A stretch of DNA of 64,000 nucleotides from Peptacetobacter hominis (GTDB lineage: Bacteria > Bacillota > Clostridia > Peptostreptococcales > Peptostreptococcaceae): NCBI RefSeq assembly GCF_006861675.1, contig NZ_SGJB01000011.1, positions 28,751-92,750 of the forward strand. The letters are read 5' to 3'. The notes under the pieces are model-generated. The model worked only from the letters and a program-made list of their open reading frames with translations, was not told where the DNA came from and did no database searches. The translations under genes were made by a program, and so were the position numbers. Shown in pieces: positions 25,648 to 34,864 of this stretch (its first letter is position 1; each line of letters opens with the position of its first letter).

Positions 25648-27042
25648 TTATGCGTTTTTAAGAAATGCTCTATAAGCTCTTACTGCTTCATATATATCAG
25701 CTTTGCTTCCTATTTCATATGGAGCATGCATACTAAGTACAGCAACACCGCAGTCTATAACCTGCATTCCGTAGTTTGCCATTATGTAGGCGATTGTTCC
25801 GCCTCCACCTGCATCTACTTTACCCATTTCAACAAACTGATATCCTATATCATCTGCATCCATTATTTTTCTAAGTTCAGCTATATATTCAGCATTTGCA
25901 TCATTTGATCCATTTTTTCCTCTTGCTCCTGTAAACTTGTTGAAAGTTATACCGCATCCAAGACCTGCTGAACTTCTCTTTTCAAATACTTCAGCAAATA
26001 AAGGATCATATGCAGCACTTACGTCTGAAGAAAGCATTTTTGAGTTCTGAAGAGCTCTTCTTACTTTTATGTTTGAATCACCTTCTGTTAATGCAACTAA
26101 TTCAGCAACCATATTTTCAAAGTATCTTGACTGCATTCCAGTTGCTCCCATACTTCCTATTTCCTCTTTATCTACAAGAAGACAGCATGCTGTACGTTTT
26201 GGTATTTCAGTTTCAAGCATTGCATATAATGATGGGAATGCACATATTCTGTCGTCATGTCCATATGAAAGTATCATACTTCTATCTATACCACAGTCTC
26301 TCGCTTTTCCTGCTGGAACTATTTCAAGTTCAGCTGACTGGAAGTCATCTTCTTCAACTCCGTACTTATCTTTCAGCATTTTTAAAACATTCCGTTTTAC
26401 TGCCTCTTTTTCGTCTTCTTCAAGACCTTCAGCCTTGCTAAGCGGTTTATTTGCTATAAGAAGATCAAGATTTTCTCCTTCTATCACTTTAGCTGCTTTT
26501 TTCTCAAGCTGTGCTGCAGATAGATGTATTAATAGGTCTGTTATAACAAATACAGGATCCTTTTCATCTTCACCTATATTTACATTTATAACTGTTCCGT
26601 CTTTTTTGGCTATTACACCGTGAAGTGATAGTGGTATAGTTACCCACTGATATTTTTTAACTCCACCGTAGTAATGAGTGTCAAGATATGCCATTCCAGA
26701 ATTTTCATAAAGTGGATTCTGTTTTACATCAAGACGTGGAGAATCTATATGAGCCCCTAGTATGTTCATACCATTTGATATAGGTTCTTCACCTATGTTA
26801 AATAAAGCTATTGATTTTTTCATGCATACCGCATATACTTTGTCTCCAGCCTTAAGAGTTTTTCCCTCTTTTATTACTTCCTCTATATTTCTATATCCTG
26901 CTTTTTCAGCCATAGCTACAGAAATTTCTACACATTCTCTTTCTGTTTTTCCATTATCAAGAAATTTTTTATATTCTTCATTGATTTCATCAAGCTCTTT
27001 AAGCTGACATTCGTCGTATTTTTCCCATAAACTTTTTGCCAT
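25648..27042 (-). CDS. M18-family aminopeptidase, copy 1
   Basis: This 464-residue metallo-aminopeptidase removes N-terminal residues from peptides. Family signatures are NILGAHIDSPRLDVKQNPLY, the metal-site segments LSYGHDDRICAF, LLVDKEEIGSMGATGMQ, SSDVSAAYDP and the C-terminal VLSMHAPYEIGSKADIYE. The start at 27042 is chosen for the upstream AGAGGAAT and because its paralogue starts equivalently; an in-frame ATG at 27093 lies before this site. It follows a POT transporter gene by 115 bases. The paralogue is at 40669-42054. Confidence 0.92.
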   Translation of the reverse strand: MAKSLWEKYDECQLKELDEINEEYKKFLDNGKTERECVEISVAMAEKAGYRNIEEVIKEGKTLKAGDKVYAVCMKKSIALFNIGEEPISNGMNILGAHIDSPRLDVKQNPLYENSGMAYLDTHYYGGVKKYQWVTIPLSLHGVIAKKDGTVINVNIGEDEKDPVFVITDLLIHLSAAQLEKKAAKVIEGENLDLLIANKPLSKAEGLEEDEKEAVKRNVLKMLKDKYGVEEDDFQSAELEIVPAGKARDCGIDRSMILSYGHDDRICAFPSLYAMLETEIPKRTACCLLVDKEEIGSMGATGMQSRYFENMVAELVALTEGDSNIKVRRALQNSKMLSSDVSAAYDPLFAEVFEKRSSAGLGCGITFNKFTGARGKNGSNDANAEYIAELRKIMDADDIGYQFVEMGKVDAGGGGTIAYIMANYGMQVIDCGVAVLSMHAPYEIGSKADIYEAVRAYRAFLKNA

Positions 27043-27157
27043 TTTAATTCCTCTTTTCTCAATCAATATAGGATGCAGATATACTGCATCCATATAATAT
27101 TTTATCTCAATTTTTTTATAATTTAAAGATATTTATAGATATAAAATTTTCACTAAT

Positions 27158-28552
27158 TTACTTTTTAAATTCATCAAGAGCCATTAATCCAACAAGTTTT
27201 TTTCTAAGTATGAATAATAATACTGCAAATACAAGAAGTACTCCTGATATTGTTGCAAATACTTCCCCGTATCCCATACTTTCAGTTAAACCTGCAAGTT
27301 TTCCTGATATAAGATTTGCAAAGAAGTTGCTTAGATACCATGCACCCATTGCAAGAGAACCATATCTTACAGGAGCAAGTTTATTAAACATAGCCATACC
27401 TATTGGAGATATACAAAGCTCTCCTACTGTTAATAATAGATATGCTATAAGTACAAATAATATACTCATTTTGGCACTTCCATCAAGAACTCCACCAAGA
27501 GTATTTAATCCTATTATTAGTACAACAAATGCTGAAGCTGTAAGAAGCATTCCAAGAGCCATTTTTGTAGGTATTGAAAGATCTCCTTTTCCATCTCTTT
27601 CAAGTTTAAGCCATAGATTTGCAAGTACTGGTGATAAAGTTACACAAAGTATTGCATTGAATGATACAAGCCATGGTACTGGAACTATAAATCCTCCAAC
27701 ATTTCTGTTTACAAGATCATTCATAAGTATTGAGAATGAAGTCTGAGTCTGGAACCATGCTGCCCAGAATAATACAACGAATACAAATAGAACACCCATT
27801 GCAACTATTCTGTTTTTCTCTATTTTTGTTAAAGGCTGATGTTCAGATTTAGCTTTTTTACCTTCTGATTTAGATGCTTTATTCATTCTGTTTGCTGGAT
27901 ATTTTCCTACTTCACCAAGCCATTTTGGTGACATAAATGCTATGAATAGACCAACTATTACCATTACTATAGCAGACATAAGGAATATATATCTGTATCC
28001 ATATGATAATATTTCCCCTGAAGCAGATACTTCAGCAAACCACTTATCAGCTATAAGACCTGAGAATATTGGTCCAAAGAAAGAACCTATATTTATAGCC
28101 ATATAGAAAAGTGCATATGCAGCATCTTTTCTTGTAAGGTCATCCTGATGATATAAAGATCCAACAAGATTACTTATCTGACCCTTAAAGAACATACCTG
28201 CTACTATAAGAACACAAAGACCAGTCCATATTCCGGCAACTGAAGGATTTACAAAGAATAAAGTAAGGTACCCTGCTGCTGTAAGGAACGAACCTAATAT
28301 TAACGATTTCTGAATTCCAAGGTAGTTATCTGTTATCCATCCACCTATTATTGAGCCCATATAGTTTACACCTGTATAAAGACCAATAATTGCTGATGCT
28401 TTTGCTACACTTAGGCCAAGACCATTTGCACTTACATCTGCTGTAAGGAATAATATAAATACAGATGAGAATGCATATCCACAATAACTCTGAAGTGCTA
28501 TAGAAATATTAACAAGCCAAAGTCCTATTGGATGTTTAGTTTTTTCTGACAT
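27158..28552 (-). CDS. POT/PTR-family proton-coupled peptide transporter, copy 1
   Basis: This 464-residue membrane protein has 12-14 helices and belongs to the oligopeptide:proton symporter family of the major facilitator superfamily. Supporting segments are GLYTGVNYMGSIIGGWITDNYLG, GTGLCVLIVAGMFFKGQISN-like positions, FALFYMAINIGSFFGPIFSG and LLLTVGELCISPIGMAMFNK. The ATG at 28552 is preceded by GGAGG with 8-base spacing. It sits directly before M18 copy 1, giving an uptake-plus-hydrolysis pair. A related protein is at 39273-40646. Confidence 0.9.
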   Translation of the reverse strand: MSEKTKHPIGLWLVNISIALQSYCGYAFSSVFILFLTADVSANGLGLSVAKASAIIGLYTGVNYMGSIIGGWITDNYLGIQKSLILGSFLTAAGYLTLFFVNPSVAGIWTGLCVLIVAGMFFKGQISNLVGSLYHQDDLTRKDAAYALFYMAINIGSFFGPIFSGLIADKWFAEVSASGEILSYGYRYIFLMSAIVMVIVGLFIAFMSPKWLGEVGKYPANRMNKASKSEGKKAKSEHQPLTKIEKNRIVAMGVLFVFVVLFWAAWFQTQTSFSILMNDLVNRNVGGFIVPVPWLVSFNAILCVTLSPVLANLWLKLERDGKGDLSIPTKMALGMLLTASAFVVLIIGLNTLGGVLDGSAKMSILFVLIAYLLLTVGELCISPIGMAMFNKLAPVRYGSLAMGAWYLSNFFANLISGKLAGLTESMGYGEVFATISGVLLVFAVLLFILRKKLVGLMALDEFKK

Positions 28553-28567
28553 GTGATTGTCCTCCAT

Positions 28568-29253
28568 AATAATTTATTTATAAACCTGAATACAGGGTTT
28601 ATACATACTGATATCGTTTTCCTAATCCTTATACAAACATTATCATTCTAAATCAGCGTATATTATTTTATTTTTTATTTTCTATGGATATTAGTTTTTC
28701 TTTTGACAAAGTCATTCTAACATCATTTTTTTATTTTTTCAACTATTTTATTTTTGTTTTTTAGTTTTTGTTTCTTTTTTATTTAATTTTAATTACTACA
28801 AAAACTTTTTTGTTTTTGTATTTAAAGTTGGCTTGAAAGAGTATTTGTTATCTCTTGCATTTTTTTGTCTTATATACATAAATCCAGCATAGCAAAATTT
28901 CTTTCATAATTATAAAAATTATTGAATTAAATTTTGCAAATATTTATTTTTTAAAATGATTTTATTTTTTATACATACTAATATTTGTTTTATATACACT
29001 ATTTTTTATATTTTTATGCTAATCAATGTAATATATTTTGTATAATACATAACAGCCATTTCTTTTTTCTGAATATTCAACGGAAATCATTTTCTTATTT
29101 GCCGGAAATAAAGAAATAAAAATAATAGTTTTTTTATCTGTTTTAATGATTATATTTTATTAATATGAGTCAGGATTATTTAATTTTAGTCTGTTTTAGT
29201 GTCGCAAAAGGGGTTATAAATATAAACAAATATAACTTGAAAGGAGATGTACT
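28568..29253. other. Long A/T-rich divergent intergenic region
   Basis: About 690 bases separate the divergent POT and ZIP genes. It is rich in T-tracts and has no ORF with a ribosome site. A weak stem AACCCTG ... CAGGTT occurs near 28585-28602. I see no riboswitch motif. Its length hints at regulation on both sides. Confidence 0.4.
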
Positions 29254-30045
29254 ATGAATAACGTATACTTTGCTTTTTTCCTTACACTTCTTGCCGGACT
29301 AAGTACAGGAATCGGTAGTTTTATAGCATTTTTTGCGAAGAACACAAATAAAACTTTTTTATCCGTAAGCCTTGGATTTTCCGCGGGAGTTATGATTTAT
29401 GTATCTATGATAGAAATATTCTCAGAAGCTCAGAAATCACTTACATCTTTTATGGGTGAAAGGGTCGGAAGCCGGATAACAGTAGCTTCCTTCTTTGGTG
29501 GAATGCTTCTGATTGCAGTTATAGACAAACTTATACCATCAGAGGAAAACCCTCATGAGGTTAAACTTATTGAAGAAAAGTCAGATAAATCACAGAAACT
29601 TATGAGAATGGGAGTTTTGACTGCTCTAGCTATAGGAATACACAACTTTCCCGAGGGAATGGCTACGTTTGTATCAGCTCTAAAAGATCCTAAACTTGCA
29701 ATTCCAATAGTTGTAGCAATTGCAATACACAATATTCCAGAAGGTATAGCTGTATCTGTTCCGATATATCATGCAACAGGTTCAAAAAAGACAGCTTTCA
29801 AATATTCTTTCCTTTCCGGGCTTGCCGAACCTATAGGAGCTCTTGTTGGATGGATTGTTTTAAAGCCTTTCTTAAACGATATGGTACTTGGAATGATATT
29901 TGCAGGTGTCGCTGGAATAATGGTGTTTATCTCTTTTGATGAACTTCTTCCAGCTGCAAGAGAATATGGAAAACACCATCTTTCGATATATGGTCTTATT
30001 TCCGGAATGGTTGTAATGGCTATAAGCCTTCTTCTTTTCATATAA
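29254..30045 (+). CDS. zupT: ZIP-family divalent metal transporter
   Basis: This 263-residue membrane protein matches ZupT, which takes up zinc and other divalent metals. Both helix signatures are present: AIGIHNFPEGMATFVSALKD and AIAIHNIPEGIAVSVPIYHA, which together form the binuclear metal site (HNxPEG). The start GSFIAFFAKNTNKTFLSVSL and FSAGVMIYVSMIEIF are also typical. The ribosome site is AAAGGAGATG. It is followed 80 bases later by a PHP phosphoesterase gene with its own ribosome site. Confidence 0.93.
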   Translation: MNNVYFAFFLTLLAGLSTGIGSFIAFFAKNTNKTFLSVSLGFSAGVMIYVSMIEIFSEAQKSLTSFMGERVGSRITVASFFGGMLLIAVIDKLIPSEENPHEVKLIEEKSDKSQKLMRMGVLTALAIGIHNFPEGMATFVSALKDPKLAIPIVVAIAIHNIPEGIAVSVPIYHATGSKKTAFKYSFLSGLAEPIGALVGWIVLKPFLNDMVLGMIFAGVAGIMVFISFDELLPAAREYGKHHLSIYGLISGMVVMAISLLLFI

Positions 30046-30125
30046 ATTTTCTATAAATTTAACATTTTTCATTTATAAAAAAGTGCTAAAATTATTATAG
30101 TACTATTTATGAAAGGTGGTTTGTT

Positions 30126-30842
30126 ATGAAAAAACCGGTTTTAGATATACATACACACACTATTGTCAGCGGACATGCATATGGAACGATAAGAGAAATG
30201 GCTCAGGCTGCATCTGAAAAAGGACTTTCAGGTCTTGGTCTAAGCGAACATGCACCAGGAATAACTGGAACTACAGATCCAATATATTTTATGAATCTGA
30301 GTGCTGTTCCAAGAAATCTTTATGGAGTTGATATCTTCCATGGTTCTGAGATAAATGTTTTGAACGATGGCACACTTTCTCTTGGAGAAAAGTACATAAA
30401 TAAACTTGACTACGGTATTGTAGGTATTCACGATCTTTGTTACACAGATGCCGGAATTGAAAAAAATACCGATAATCTTATCTCTTGTATGAAACATGAA
30501 AAAGTATTTTTTGTATCTCATCCTGACGACGATCATACGCCTCTTGATTACGAGAGACTTGTAAAAGCTGCAAAAGAATACCATGTCGCACTTGAGGTAA
30601 ACAACAGCTCTTTCAGAAAGCCTGAAAGAAGACTGAATTGTGTAGAAAACTATAAAACTATGCTTAAACTTTGTATGAAATATAGAACAAACATAGTCGT
30701 AAATTCTGATTCGCATGATCCTTCTCAGGTCGGTTCTTTTGATTCTGCTATGGAACTTATAGAATCTGTAGGATTTGATGAAGAACTAATTGTTAATCTT
30801 GATATGGATAGATTTAAGAACTTTATATCTTTTAATAAATAA
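30126..30842 (+). CDS. PHP-domain phosphoesterase, YcdX-like, copy 2
   Basis: This 238-residue protein is a paralogue of the one at 2285-2995. It has LDIHTHTIVSGHAYGTIREM, LGLSEHAPGITGTTDPIYFM, HGSEINVL, GIHDLCY, SHPDDDHTPLDYERL and NSDSHDPSQVGSF, the metal ligands of YcdX. It follows the zinc transporter gene, and enzymes of this family use three divalent metals. GAAAGGTGG precedes the ATG. The substrate is unknown. Confidence 0.85.
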   Translation: MKKPVLDIHTHTIVSGHAYGTIREMAQAASEKGLSGLGLSEHAPGITGTTDPIYFMNLSAVPRNLYGVDIFHGSEINVLNDGTLSLGEKYINKLDYGIVGIHDLCYTDAGIEKNTDNLISCMKHEKVFFVSHPDDDHTPLDYERLVKAAKEYHVALEVNNSSFRKPERRLNCVENYKTMLKLCMKYRTNIVVNSDSHDPSQVGSFDSAMELIESVGFDEELIVNLDMDRFKNFISFNK

Positions 30843-30847
30843 AAATA

Positions 30848-30881
30848 GGCTGATACATTAACAGTTGTTAGTGTATCAGCC
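30848..30881. terminator. Bidirectional terminator
   Basis: GGCTGATACATTAACA / TGTTAGTGTATCAGCC form a 16-bp stem with one mismatch between the convergent PHP and M24 genes, flanked by A and T tracts. Confidence 0.9.
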
Positions 30882-30901
30882 CTTATTTTATTCTAAAAAT
30901 T

Positions 30902-31984
30902 CTATTTTAATACCATTAATTCTTTTGGAAATTTTGTAAGTATTTCTATACCATCTTCTTTTATATATACAGTATCTTCTATTCTTACTCCGCCCCATCC
31001 AGGAATATAAAGACCAGGCTCCATAGTTATTATACATCCTTTTTTCATAGTCTTAGTTCCATAGTTTCCAAGGAATGGCTCTTCATGAAGATCTCTACCT
31101 ACACCATGTCCCATACCTGGATAATAGTATTCTTCATATTTTTTGATTATTTTTCTTATTTCTGTATCAGGCTCTGTAGCATGAGCACCATCTCTCATAC
31201 ACTCAAGACCTTTTGCCTGTGCCTCTTTTACAAGATTATATATCTCTATCTGTTTTTCACTCGCTTCACCTACAACAAATGTACGCGTCATATCAGATAT
31301 ATATCCATTGTACATTGCACCGAAATCTATTGTAACAAAATCTCCATACTCTATAACTTTATCATCCGGTTTTCCATGTGGAAGAGATGTTTTTTCTCCT
31401 GATATAAGTATTGTTTCAAAACCTATAGCATGTGCTCCGTTCATTTTCATTGAAAACTCAAGTCTTGCACAAAGTTCTCTTTCAGAAACACCCGGTTTTA
31501 TATATGGTATAAGTTCTTCAAGAGCCTTATCAGCTATCTCACATGCCTTTCTTGAATTTGCAAGCTCCTCATCATTCTTTGTATATCTAAGTTCCTCAAT
31601 CATACCTGATACCGGAACAAGTTCTATATTATCATTTTCAAGAAGCTGTTTTAACTCTGTATATTTATCATATGTCGTGAACTTCTCCTCAAATCCAAGT
31701 CTTTTTATTTTACACTCTCTACATACGTGAGATATAGCCTTTGGAAGACTTCTATCAAACAGATGCCAGTTAAGTACCTTAAACCCATTTGGTATACATG
31801 TATTTTCCGCAAGTTCAACAAATCTTCCATCTGTTATTACATATTTGTCGTTCTGACCTATAACAGCATATGCAAGCTCATCCGGATAACCTGTTATGTA
31901 GTTTACATTTGCCTGCTGAGATACATAGATTCCATCTATACCTCTTTCATTAAGCATTTCTTTTATTTTTTCAAAAGCATTCAT
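30902..31984 (-). CDS. M24-family Xaa-Pro peptidase, short form
   Basis: This 360-residue metallopeptidase cleaves bonds to proline. The creatinase-type N-terminal domain (residues 1-125) is followed by the pita-bread catalytic domain with ligands in VTIDFGAMYNGYISDMTRTF (two Asp), PGMGHGVGRDLHEEPFLG (His), ITMEPGLYIPGWGG and VRIEDTVYI (Glu). It belongs with the PepQ/PepP-type enzymes of Firmicutes. A related long form lies at 37386-39170. A good AGGTATT ribosome site precedes the ATG. Confidence 0.92.
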   Translation of the reverse strand: MNAFEKIKEMLNERGIDGIYVSQQANVNYITGYPDELAYAVIGQNDKYVITDGRFVELAENTCIPNGFKVLNWHLFDRSLPKAISHVCRECKIKRLGFEEKFTTYDKYTELKQLLENDNIELVPVSGMIEELRYTKNDEELANSRKACEIADKALEELIPYIKPGVSERELCARLEFSMKMNGAHAIGFETILISGEKTSLPHGKPDDKVIEYGDFVTIDFGAMYNGYISDMTRTFVVGEASEKQIEIYNLVKEAQAKGLECMRDGAHATEPDTEIRKIIKKYEEYYYPGMGHGVGRDLHEEPFLGNYGTKTMKKGCIITMEPGLYIPGWGGVRIEDTVYIKEDGIEILTKFPKELMVLK

Positions 31985-32147
31985 AGTAATACCTCCAGGT
32001 AAAGTTTATAATACGTTTGTGAGAACGTTATCAATCCACCCTTTTAGTATATCACTAATTTTCTGACAAATACATCTATTAAAACATATTTCAATATCTT
32101 ATTTTTATTAATAAATACTTATTGATAAAATTTTGTTATTGATAAAC

Positions 32148-32771
32148 CTATCTTATAAAATTAGTACTATAATCACCTTCTATATTTATTTTTTCATCGC
32201 TGTTTTTAAATGCTCTAATCATCATCGCCATATTTCTTCCTATATTTCTCATTGTCTGAAGTCCTTCAAGATCCTGTCTAACTTCATCTGGAGTATTTCC
32301 ATGAACCATGTTCCAGTATGAAGATGAAACTATCGGCATAGATGCTATTCCAAAATATTTATTTATTACATCAACTGATGCTGTTGTACCACCTCTTCTT
32401 GCTGATACTATTGCTGCAGCAGGCTTTCCTGCAAATAGAACATATACTTTTTTTCTTGAACTTGAACAGAATGCTCTGTCAAGAAATGAAAGTAATCTTC
32501 CACTTGGATGTGCAAAATAAACAGGGCTTCCAAATACGAACCCATCAGCTTCCTTTGCTTTTTCAAGAAACTCTGAAAGATTGTCATCATCGAATATACA
32601 TCCGTTTCCCTGACATTTTCCACAACCCATACAATCCATTATAGGTTTTGAACCAAGCTGAAATATTTCATATTCTATCCCATTTTCATTTAGAACTTTT
32701 CCTATTTCACAAAGAGCTGTATATGTACACCCTTCTAAATTTGAACTTCCATTAAGCATTAATACTTTCAT
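32148..32771 (-). CDS. Flavodoxin-family NAD(P)H-dependent reductase with Cys cluster
   Basis: This 207-residue protein starts MKVLMLNGSSNLEGCTYTAL, the FMN-phosphate loop of the NADPH-dependent FMN-reductase family. The segment CMGCGKCQGNGCIFDDDNL is a four-cysteine motif as in the iron-sulfur flavoproteins of anaerobes (Isf type), followed by DGFVFGSPVYFAHPSGRLLS. It may transfer electrons in redox stress. Neighbouring arsenic genes are cotranscribable only if readthrough occurs; the gap is 53 bases on the same strand, so a link to the arsenic locus is possible. Confidence 0.85.
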   Translation of the reverse strand: MKVLMLNGSSNLEGCTYTALCEIGKVLNENGIEYEIFQLGSKPIMDCMGCGKCQGNGCIFDDDNLSEFLEKAKEADGFVFGSPVYFAHPSGRLLSFLDRAFCSSSRKKVYVLFAGKPAAAIVSARRGGTTASVDVINKYFGIASMPIVSSSYWNMVHGNTPDEVRQDLEGLQTMRNIGRNMAMMIRAFKNSDEKINIEGDYSTNFIR

Positions 32772-32824
32772 AAAATCACTCCTATATACAATATTCTACA
32801 CAGTAAATTTTATCATATATAATG

Positions 32825-33274
32825 TTAAGGCATCAGTTTTTTTCTCAGTTCAATAATATTTTTCTCAATTCTATCTATTATCTTCTCAAATTCTTCATCA
32901 CTTTTTCCTGTAGGATCATCAAGTCCCCAGTTTTCTGAGTAATCATAACCAAATACAGCAGGACAGCTTACATTACACCCCATAAATATTGCTACATCTA
33001 TATCCGGTATATCCTCTGTAAGTTTGCTGTACTGAGTTTTTTCCATATCTATATCGTATAGTTTTTTTATTAAACGAAATGCATCCTGATTTATTCTATC
33101 CTTTACCTCTGTTCCCGCCGAATAACTTTCAAATACATCAGATGCAAACTTCTTTCCAAGAGCCTCAGCCATCTGACTTCTGCATGAATTGTGAACACAT
33201 ATAAATGCAACTTTAGGTTTTCCTTCACATTGTAGAGTTATCTTTTCTATATTATTTTCAAAATTGCTGTTCAT
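32825..33274 (-). CDS. arsC: Arsenate reductase, low-molecular-weight phosphatase type
   Basis: This 149-residue enzyme reduces arsenate to arsenite. The P-loop is [15 protein letters not shown] (CX5R, Cys26 to Arg32), then [20 protein letters not shown] with the further redox cysteines, and [12 protein letters not shown], holding the catalytic aspartate. The N-terminus is about 20 residues longer than in the Staphylococcus enzyme. It follows the permease gene by 23 bases in the same operon and is probably under the ArsR-like regulator upstream. Confidence 0.9.
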   Translation of the reverse strand: MNSNFENNIEKITLQCEGKPKVAFICVHNSCRSQMAEALGKKFASDVFESYSAGTEVKDRINQDAFRLIKKLYDIDMEKTQYSKLTEDIPDIDVAIFMGCNVSCPAVFGYDYSENWGLDDPTGKSDEEFEKIIDRIEKNIIELRKKLMP

Positions 33275-33297
33275 ATTACTTTACTCCTGTGTTTTTA

Positions 33298-34311
33298 TTA
33301 TATAAGCATTCCCTGTGCAAGGTTAAACAGATAACCTACAATTATTATTCCTATTGTACATATCGCTACAAATACTCCAAGAAGTCTTGGTTTTATCGCT
33401 TTTTTCAGCATTATCATTGATGGCAGACTAAGTGTTGTAACAGCCATCATAAATGAAAGGATCGTTCCAAGCTGTGCTCCCTTTGAAAGAAGTGCCTCCG
33501 CAACCGGTATTGTACCAAATATATCCGCATACATTGGAACTCCAACTATTACTGCAAGTATAACTCCAAAAAGATTTTTACCTCCAAGAACAGTCTGTAT
33601 AACTTCTTCTGGAATCCAGTTATGTATTACCGCACCTATACCAACTCCCACCAATATATATGGAAATACTTTCTTAAAAGTACTTTCAACCTGATCTCTT
33701 GCATATATAAGTCTGTCATGTTTTGTAAGTTCCGGAGAATCTATGTCTATAGAAGATGCGTTTCTTATAAATTCCTCTACATATTCCTCCATGTGAAGTT
33801 TCTGAATAAGAGTTCCTCCTAATACTGCAATTATAAGTCCAACTATTACGTATACAATAGCTACCTTTGCTCCGAATATACTCATAAGAAGAAGTAGGCT
33901 TCCAAGATCAACCATTGGTGATGATATTAAAAAAGAGAATGTTACTCCCAGAGGAAGACCTGCACTTGTAAATCCTATAAAAAGCGGTATTGATGAACAT
34001 GAGCAAAACGGTGTTACTGTTCCAAGCAGGGCTGATACAATATTTGCCCATATCCCGTTGAATCTTCCAAGTATTTTTTTACTTCTCTCTGGTGGAAAAT
34101 AACTCTGTATATATGAAATCATAAATATAAGTGCACAAAGAAGTATCGTTATCTTTACAACATCGTATATAAAGAAATTCACACTTCCACCAAGTTTTCC
34201 GTTTACATCCAACCCAACAGATGTAAGTCCATTAGCTATAAGCTCATTTAACCATTTCATCCCAAGAATCTGATTTTGTATAAACAAAAATACAGTTTTT
34301 ACATATTCCAT
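33298..34311 (-). CDS. ArsP-type permease (DUF318)
   Basis: This 337-residue protein has about eight helices and the conserved TPFCSCSSIPLFIGFTSAGL motif near residue 105, then FSFLISSPMVDLGSLLLLMS. The ArsP/DUF318 family exports trivalent organoarsenicals; some relatives act on other solutes. Position behind an ArsR operator and before arsC supports an arsenical role. It is not the ArsB or Acr3 type, so whether it exports inorganic arsenite is unclear. Confidence 0.87.
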   Translation of the reverse strand: MEYVKTVFLFIQNQILGMKWLNELIANGLTSVGLDVNGKLGGSVNFFIYDVVKITILLCALIFMISYIQSYFPPERSKKILGRFNGIWANIVSALLGTVTPFCSCSSIPLFIGFTSAGLPLGVTFSFLISSPMVDLGSLLLLMSIFGAKVAIVYVIVGLIIAVLGGTLIQKLHMEEYVEEFIRNASSIDIDSPELTKHDRLIYARDQVESTFKKVFPYILVGVGIGAVIHNWIPEEVIQTVLGGKNLFGVILAVIVGVPMYADIFGTIPVAEALLSKGAQLGTILSFMMAVTTLSLPSMIMLKKAIKPRLLGVFVAICTIGIIIVGYLFNLAQGMLI

Positions 34312-34328
34312 CTTTGTATCTCCTTTTT

Positions 34329-34350
34329 CATATCAAATTTTTTTGATGTA
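34329..34350. promoter_or_regulatory. ArsR-type operator copy 3, before the permease gene
   Basis: CATATCAAATTT / TTTTGATGTA is an imperfect inverted repeat of the ATATCAA-TTGATAT type, 18 bases upstream of the permease start. It matches two copies upstream of arsR. Confidence 0.7.
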
Positions 34351-34361
34351 TAATTCTTTAT

Positions 34362-34388
34362 AAAAGTCATCTATCTAGATGACCTTTA
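34362..34388 (-). terminator. Terminator after arsR
   Basis: TAAAGGTCATCTA / TAGATGACTTTTA form a stem starting 10 bases after the arsR stop and ending in a short T-rich tract, just before operator copy 3. The permease-arsC unit may thus have a separate promoter. Confidence 0.7.
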
Positions 34389-34397
34389 TAATATATT

Positions 34398-34709
34398 TTA
34401 CTTTTCACAGTTGCAGATTATCGGATTTGTATTTGTTTCAGTTATCCGAAGCAACCTTTCAAGGGCGTGCTTTCTTCCCTCATCGTTTATTTTATAATGA
34501 GTCCATTTTCCAACCTGTCTACTTTCTACAATTCCTGACTCACATAATATTTTCATATGATATGAAAGCGATGACTGACCAATTTCCATATGTTCTATAA
34601 GTACACACGCACATTTTTCACCATCTCTTAAAAGCTCAAGTATTCTCAGTCTTTTTTCATCACAAAATGCCTTAAATATTTTTGCATCAGAAGCGTAGAC
34701 TGTATCCAT
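34398..34709 (-). CDS. arsR: ArsR-family winged-helix repressor
   Basis: This 103-residue regulator has the ArsR fold: LRILELLRDGEKCACVLIEH, a recognition helix IGQSSLSYHMKILCESGIVE and the wing QVGKWTHYKIND. The CAC motif and nearby C56 resemble the alpha-3 arsenite site (CxCxxC in plasmid ArsR; here CACVL). C-terminal CNC residues could also bind metal. Two palindromic operators lie upstream of it and one before the permease gene, pointing to autoregulation and arsenical induction. Confidence 0.9.
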   Translation of the reverse strand: MDTVYASDAKIFKAFCDEKRLRILELLRDGEKCACVLIEHMEIGQSSLSYHMKILCESGIVESRQVGKWTHYKINDEGRKHALERLLRITETNTNPIICNCEK

Positions 34710-34719
34710 AAAATCACCT

Positions 34720-34741
34720 CATATCAAATATATTTGATATG
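34720..34741. promoter_or_regulatory. ArsR-type operator copy 1
   Basis: CATATCAAATA / TATTTGATATG is a perfect 22-base palindrome, 11 bases upstream of the arsR ATG. Confidence 0.8.
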
Positions 34742-34776
34742 TTTATTATATTATTCCATAAGATATATGTCAACTT

Positions 34777-34798
34777 CATATCAAAAAAAATTGATATG
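34777..34798. promoter_or_regulatory. ArsR-type operator copy 2
   Basis: CATATCAA AAAAAA TTGATATG repeats the operator, with its centre 57 bases (between five and six helical turns) from copy 1. Confidence 0.8.
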
Positions 34799-34837
34799 TT
34801 TTGTTATATAATTCTATATTCTCATTCTAATAATAAA

Positions 34838-34864
34838 AAAGACGCCTATATATTAAGCGTCTTT
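34838..34864 (-). terminator. Terminator overlapping the end of the ABC ATPase gene
   Basis: AAAGACGC / GCGTCTTT flank the stop codon of the ATPase gene; a T run follows on the minus strand. Confidence 0.8.
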
